From Methanocorpusculum sp. (GTDB lineage Archaea > Halobacteriota > Methanomicrobia > Methanomicrobiales > Methanocorpusculaceae), in NCBI GenBank assembly GCA_030539595.1, contig JAUNXW010000063.1:1-8505 (forward strand): a DNA stretch of 8,505 bases, read 5' to 3'. Shown here in pieces: positions 5,158 through 8,505 of the stretch. The notes beneath the pieces were generated by a model. The model was not told the DNA's origin and did not search any database. It worked only from the letters and a program-made list of their open reading frames with translations. The stretch's first letter is position 1, and each line of letters begins with the position of its first letter. Both the position numbers and the translations under genes were made by a program.

Positions 5158-7370
5158 CGGGACTGATATTTGGAATTGACATAATTAAAGGCTCGGTTCG
5201 AAGCGGAACTCTCCGCCCCAGATTCGGGCTTATTCGCGTGACAGATTCACGTGTAGCCTCAGAAGAAAAAAACATATCCTTATTCAGACTGCTCAGACTG
5301 ATAAATGAAGAGCGACCCGAGATTCTCGCGGTCGATTCTATTCAGGAAATAGCAAAGGACACAAAAGAACTCTACGTTTTTTTGTCGGCTCTGCCCCATT
5401 CGACAAAACTTGTTCAGGTCACAGGCAATGGAATTAAAATGGAGACTCTGCCTCAGGCTGCGGCAAGATATAATCTGAAATTTGATAAAACAAATCCTAT
5501 GGAAGAGGCAAAAGCCTCTGCTCTTGTCGCATCATTTGGAGGCGGGTATGAGGTTGCGGCTTTTGAAAAAGAGACGCTTGTCACCGTTTCACGCGGGCGG
5601 TCTCTTGGTCGAGGCGGTTGGAGCCAGAACAGATACGTCAGAAAAGTTCACGGCGCTGTAAAAGTCAGAGCACGTGAAATTGAAGATAAACTCACAGAGC
5701 AAGGTCTTCGCTTTACAAAAACAGTAAGAAGGGCTTTCGGCGGTGAGAGCCGAATCCTTTTTGATGTATTTGCAGAGCGGGCTGATGTTCCTGTTTCTTC
5801 TATGAAGAGCGGAGACGTCTCGGTCAAAGTTGAAGGCAGACGCAAAGATAAAATTGAGTTTGTGCCTCTGTCCAAAAGACCGTCCTACATAATTGTTGGA
5901 ATTGACCCGGGAACTACCGTAGGTCTTGCTGCACTTGACCTTGACGGAAATCTTGTTTATCTTTCAAGTGTCAGGGCGCTTGCCTCGGGCGACATAATCT
6001 CTGAAATCAGAAAAATAGGAAAGCCTGCTTTAATTGCAACCGACAAAGCGGAGATGCCTTTTGGTGTTGAAAAAATCCGCAGAGCTTTTTCAGCGCCCGG
6101 ATGGACACCGAAGAAGGATATCCTGATTAAGGAAAAATACGAAGCCGCCCTCGGCTATGAATTTAATGACGACCACCAAAGAGACTCTCTTTCAGCTGCT
6201 TTGATGGCTTACGCAAGCTACCGAAATAAATTCGACAACATCTCAAGGCGGCTTCCGGCAGGAACAGACCTCGACATTGTCAGAGCAGGAATTTTAAAAG
6301 GTCTGACACTTGAGCAGATTTTATCTGCTGACGCACCTAAAGAGAAACAGAAATCCGCTGAGGCTGAGCCTGACGCCGATGAAATTCCGTCAGACCCTAA
6401 GGATGAAAAAATCTGGCTTCTCGAAAACGAGACCGAAAACCTTCGTAAACTCATCCGTAGTTTATCGGAAGAACTTGAATCAAAAAATAAAGCCCTTGCT
6501 TCGCTTCAAAAAAAGCTCGAAAGCGAGAGGGATATTAAAAATACTGAGGTTCTGCTCTCAGAAGAAGTTCGCGACAGAGACATTGAGCTTACTCAGGTAA
6601 AGAAAGCTCTGAGAAAAGAAGAGCGCCGCTGTAAAAATATGAGGCTGAGACTTGAACGGATGAAACACTACATCTCGCTTCAGGCAGGCGAAGGTCATCT
6701 TGCCCTGAAAGTCATGCAGCAGCTTTCCAAAGACCAGATAAAAATCGTTGACGATGAGATGGGGCTTTGCGAGGATGACATCCTCTACATTCTAAAAATA
6801 GACGGTTGGGGAATGTCGGCTGTAAATGAAATTGCAGAATCAAAAGCAAAAGCCGTGATTCTCCCAAGACTTACTTATCAGCGTGCAATTGAACAGCACT
6901 TAATAGACGTTTTCAGAAAAGAGAACATCGCTATTCTTTCCGGAGCTGAGTTGTCCCCAAGAGTAAACGGTAAAATCGGCGTTGTTGATGAAACCGCATT
7001 TACGCAGGCGCTTATCGAATGGAATATTTCTCAGGAAGTTTATCTGAAAAATAAAAAGACCGAGGAACTTAAAGGTCTGGTTGATGAGTATCAGGTTGTC
7101 AGAAAAAAAGAGGTCAGAGAGCAGGGAATTGACCCGACGACTTATGAGTTTAAGGTTGAAAAGCCCAAGAAGCCTCTTTTCAGACACGACTTCAAAAAAG
7201 AAGCCGTCGTGATTGAAAAAGAAATCCGGAAGGAGACCCCTAAGGAAGAAAAGAAAGAGATTCCTGCTGAAGAGATAAAAGAAAAAGCCCCTGAGAAAAA
7301 AGTTGAGGATGTTCTGTTCGGAGTTCTCGCAGAATACAGGGAAGAGAGAAGAAAGGAGAAGGAGCAATGA
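5154..7370 (+). CDS. DUF460/COG2433 protein: predicted RuvC/RNase H-fold nuclease with coiled coil
   Basis: This 738-residue archaeal protein has a predicted nuclease fold; its substrate is not known to me. Residues 1-130 look like a first RNase H-like domain (FGIDI with D9, ILAVDS with D61). A basic, Gly-rich segment follows (SRGRSLGRGGWSQNRY, 146-161), a likely nucleic-acid contact. Residues 246-355 form a second, RuvC/YqgF-like domain: GIDPGTT (D251), LIATDK (D297) and DDHQRDS (D340, H341, D344), which together make a plausible metal site. A long coiled coil covers about 418-508. Residues 510-650 are a further globular part. The tail (about 665-738) is a Lys/Glu/Pro-rich, probably disordered stretch. 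It overlaps the rio2 stop and the thiL start by 4 bases each (ATGA). The link to rio2 suggests, but does not prove, a role in rRNA or ribosome processing; DNA repair is an alternative. Confidence 0.88.
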   Translation: MTGLIFGIDIIKGSVRSGTLRPRFGLIRVTDSRVASEEKNISLFRLLRLINEERPEILAVDSIQEIAKDTKELYVFLSALPHSTKLVQVTGNGIKMETLPQAAARYNLKFDKTNPMEEAKASALVASFGGGYEVAAFEKETLVTVSRGRSLGRGGWSQNRYVRKVHGAVKVRAREIEDKLTEQGLRFTKTVRRAFGGESRILFDVFAERADVPVSSMKSGDVSVKVEGRRKDKIEFVPLSKRPSYIIVGIDPGTTVGLAALDLDGNLVYLSSVRALASGDIISEIRKIGKPALIATDKAEMPFGVEKIRRAFSAPGWTPKKDILIKEKYEAALGYEFNDDHQRDSLSAALMAYASYRNKFDNISRRLPAGTDLDIVRAGILKGLTLEQILSADAPKEKQKSAEAEPDADEIPSDPKDEKIWLLENETENLRKLIRSLSEELESKNKALASLQKKLESERDIKNTEVLLSEEVRDRDIELTQVKKALRKEERRCKNMRLRLERMKHYISLQAGEGHLALKVMQQLSKDQIKIVDDEMGLCEDDILYILKIDGWGMSAVNEIAESKAKAVILPRLTYQRAIEQHLIDVFRKENIAILSGAELSPRVNGKIGVVDETAFTQALIEWNISQEVYLKNKKTEELKGLVDEYQVVRKKEVREQGIDPTTYEFKVEKPKKPLFRHDFKKEAVVIEKEIRKETPKEEKKEIPAEEIKEKAPEKKVEDVLFGVLAEYREERRKEKEQ
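7352..7359 (+). promoter_or_regulatory. Ribosome binding site for thiL
   Basis: AAAGGAGA ends about 7 bases before the thiL ATG at 7367 and lies inside the end of the DUF460 gene. It is the clearest Shine-Dalgarno match in the window. Together with the ATGA overlap it fixes this start over an out-of-frame ATG at 7371. Confidence 0.7.
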
Positions 7371-8230
7371 ATGAAACAGAACTGCTGAATCAAATAAAAT
7401 CACTGATTGGGGAAGATGAAATCTCAGACGACTGCGCCTCGTTTGAATTCCCCGATGGGAAAATCCTTGTTTCAAGCACGGATATGCTCCATGAAACAAC
7501 CGATTTTCCAAAAGGCATGACAGATTTTGAAATCGGCTGGATGAGCACCGCAGTAACTCTTTCAGACATTGCCTCGTGCGGAGCAAAACCGATTCAGATT
7601 CTTGCGGCAGTCGGTCTTGACAATCCAAAGAGGCTTTATGAAATTATGCGCGGGGCTTGTTTCTGCGCAGAAAAATACGGAGCAAAGGTCTCAGGCGGCG
7701 ACATTGATTCGCACAATGAACTTACAATAGTCACAACAGGCTTTGGGATTGTTGAAAAAAAGAATTACCTCAGACGCTTCGGCGCTTCCGTTGGAGACGC
7801 CGTCTGCATAACAAAAATTCCGGGAAGAGCTCAGGCGGCACTTGACGGATACGAAAAATACCGCGAGTTCCTGATTACACCCAAGCCAGACGTTTACGAA
7901 GGACAAAAAATTGCTGAATCGGGTGCGTCCTGCATGATGGACGTTTCAGACGGACTTGCCCTTTCGCTTTACTATATCGCAGAGACTAACAATGTCGGTA
8001 TCGAACTTGATTTAAGCTCGGCTGAACTGCCGGATGTTGATTCTGAGAAACGTCTTGAGTATTTCTTATACGGCGGCGGAGACTTCGGCTTATTGTTCTG
8101 TAAACCTCAGACAAGTTTATCAGATTTGGATATTGATTTTACCGTCATCGGCAAAATCGTTGAAGGCTCAGGTGTAAAACTCGGCTCAGAAAAAATTGAA
8201 AAAAGAGGATACACGCACTCGTTTGAGTGA
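7367..8230 (+). CDS. thiL: Thiamine-monophosphate kinase
   Basis: This 287-residue enzyme phosphorylates thiamine monophosphate with ATP to thiamine pyrophosphate, the last step of cofactor synthesis, in the cytoplasm. It belongs to the AIR synthase (PurM-like) fold. Motifs in order are SDDCA (20-24), STDMLHETTDFP (37-48), TLSDIASCGAKP (64-75), SGGDID (109-114) and MMDVSDGLA (190-198), which carry the Asp residues that bind Mg-ATP and substrate. The late motif reads GGGDFGLLF (236-244), where related enzymes usually have GG(E/D)D(F/Y)ELLF, so two acidic residues are replaced by glycine. Length and motif style fit archaeal ThiL. It is the third gene of the rio2 cluster, with a 4-base overlap and a good ribosome binding site. 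No thiamine riboswitch is seen nearby. Confidence 0.9.
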   Translation: MNETELLNQIKSLIGEDEISDDCASFEFPDGKILVSSTDMLHETTDFPKGMTDFEIGWMSTAVTLSDIASCGAKPIQILAAVGLDNPKRLYEIMRGACFCAEKYGAKVSGGDIDSHNELTIVTTGFGIVEKKNYLRRFGASVGDAVCITKIPGRAQAALDGYEKYREFLITPKPDVYEGQKIAESGASCMMDVSDGLALSLYYIAETNNVGIELDLSSAELPDVDSEKRLEYFLYGGGDFGLLFCKPQTSLSDLDIDFTVIGKIVEGSGVKLGSEKIEKRGYTHSFE

Positions 8231-8348
8231 ATATTGAAGTTACGCGGTTGTGCTTATCAGTACTTCACTAATTTTTATTGATTAAATTTCTTTGTGCTTC
8301 GCTACGATAATCTCTCAGCTCAGCGTTGACATTTATCATTCATAGAAG

Positions 8349-8375
8349 AAAACAACCGCAAATCTACGCAAATCT
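8349..8375 (+). repeat. Dispersed intergenic motif, copy 2 (tandem CGCAAATCT)
   Basis: Two CGCAAATCT blocks (8357-8365 and 8367-8375) repeat with a 10-base period and are preceded by AAACAAC. The same arrangement appears on the opposite strand at 111-137. Confidence 0.5.
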
Positions 8376-8377
8376 CT

Positions 8378-8461
8378 CGGCAATCGCATTTTTTCGGCGT
8401 TCAGTCGCACCCTCGCTCATCGCTCGGGTTAAATCGCGACTTCACTTGAAAAATGCTGCCG
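8378..8461. repeat. Large imperfect nested inverted repeat
   Basis: The outer arms CGGCA-ATC-GCATTTTT (8378-8393) and AAAAATGCTGCCG (8449-8461) pair over 13 bases with a 3-base bulge. Inside, AGTCGC (8403-8408) pairs with GCGACT (8436-8441), and an inner ACCC/GGGT pair frames TCGCTCATCGCTC. No reading frame is evident. It may be a cruciform or RNA hairpin, a mobile-element end, or a terminator for thiL. Confidence 0.7.
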
Positions 8462-8505
8462 TCACTAAGTTAATTTGTATTCACTAAATCAACTATTTAC
8501 GGCAG
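8456..8505. repeat. 7-bp inverted repeat CTGCCGT...ACGGCAG
   Basis: CTGCCGT (8456-8462) and ACGGCAG (8499-8505) are exact reverse complements around 36 AT-rich bases. The left arm is shared with the end of the large inverted repeat, so the motif CGGCA occurs three times in alternating orientation. The right arm touches the window edge and may extend. Confidence 0.5.

Noticed and set aside
6900..7628. 242-residue minus-strand reading frame
   Set aside because: It is a Phe/Leu/Ser-rich shadow of the Lys/Glu-rich end of DUF460 and the start of thiL, both well supported on the plus strand.
8270..8276. T-run as the thiL terminator
   Set aside because: It is only five T in a row with no hairpin, too weak to list as a feature; termination could also use the inverted repeat further on.
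8378..8505. Insertion sequence or its terminal repeats
   Set aside because: No transposase frame lies between the arms and no target duplication is visible, so it is listed only as an inverted repeat.

Overview
The window looks like part of a chromosome from a euryarchaeal methanogen. The archaeal markers are a RIO2 kinase with its winged-helix N-terminus, a DUF460/COG2433 protein, an archaeal-type ThiL, TATA-like boxes 25-35 bases upstream of several starts, and few Shine-Dalgarno sites, which suggests leaderless mRNAs. Methanomicrobiales (for example a Methanocorpusculum-like genome) is my best guess, but the order is inferred and not shown by any marker gene.

Left part (1-1699): accessory DNA. 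The window opens inside the N-terminus of a minus-strand MNT nucleotidyltransferase antitoxin. It is followed by a ribbon-helix-helix-type antitoxin on the plus strand. The overlapping RelE/ParE-like toxin frame keeps only about 20 recognisable codons before it runs into the 3' end of a converging gene, so this toxin-antitoxin pair appears broken. The converging gene encodes an unrecognised acidic protein with a PH-like N-terminus and a C-terminal SHOCT motif.

Middle (1700-4228): an AgcS-type Na+/alanine-glycine symporter, divergent from the SHOCT gene, ends in a hairpin plus T-tract terminator. Next come two perfect 46-bp direct repeats, each with a 7-bp hairpin, and then a complete mntA-hepT (type VII, MNT/HEPN) toxin-antitoxin pair with a 4-base overlap. 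This MntA is a paralogue of the partial antitoxin at the left edge.

Right part (4300-8230): a conserved housekeeping operon, rio2 - DUF460 - thiL, whose genes overlap by 4 bases each and are probably translationally coupled. It joins a small-subunit ribosome maturation kinase, a predicted RuvC/RNase H-fold nuclease with a coiled coil, and thiamine-phosphate kinase. The last 275 bases carry no gene but hold several inverted repeats and a motif (core CGCAAATC) that recurs in three intergenic spacers of the window.

There is no clear evidence for a wholly new system. The points most worth checking are the SHOCT/PH-like protein, the decayed toxin junction, the paralogous MNT modules, and the intergenic repeat family.
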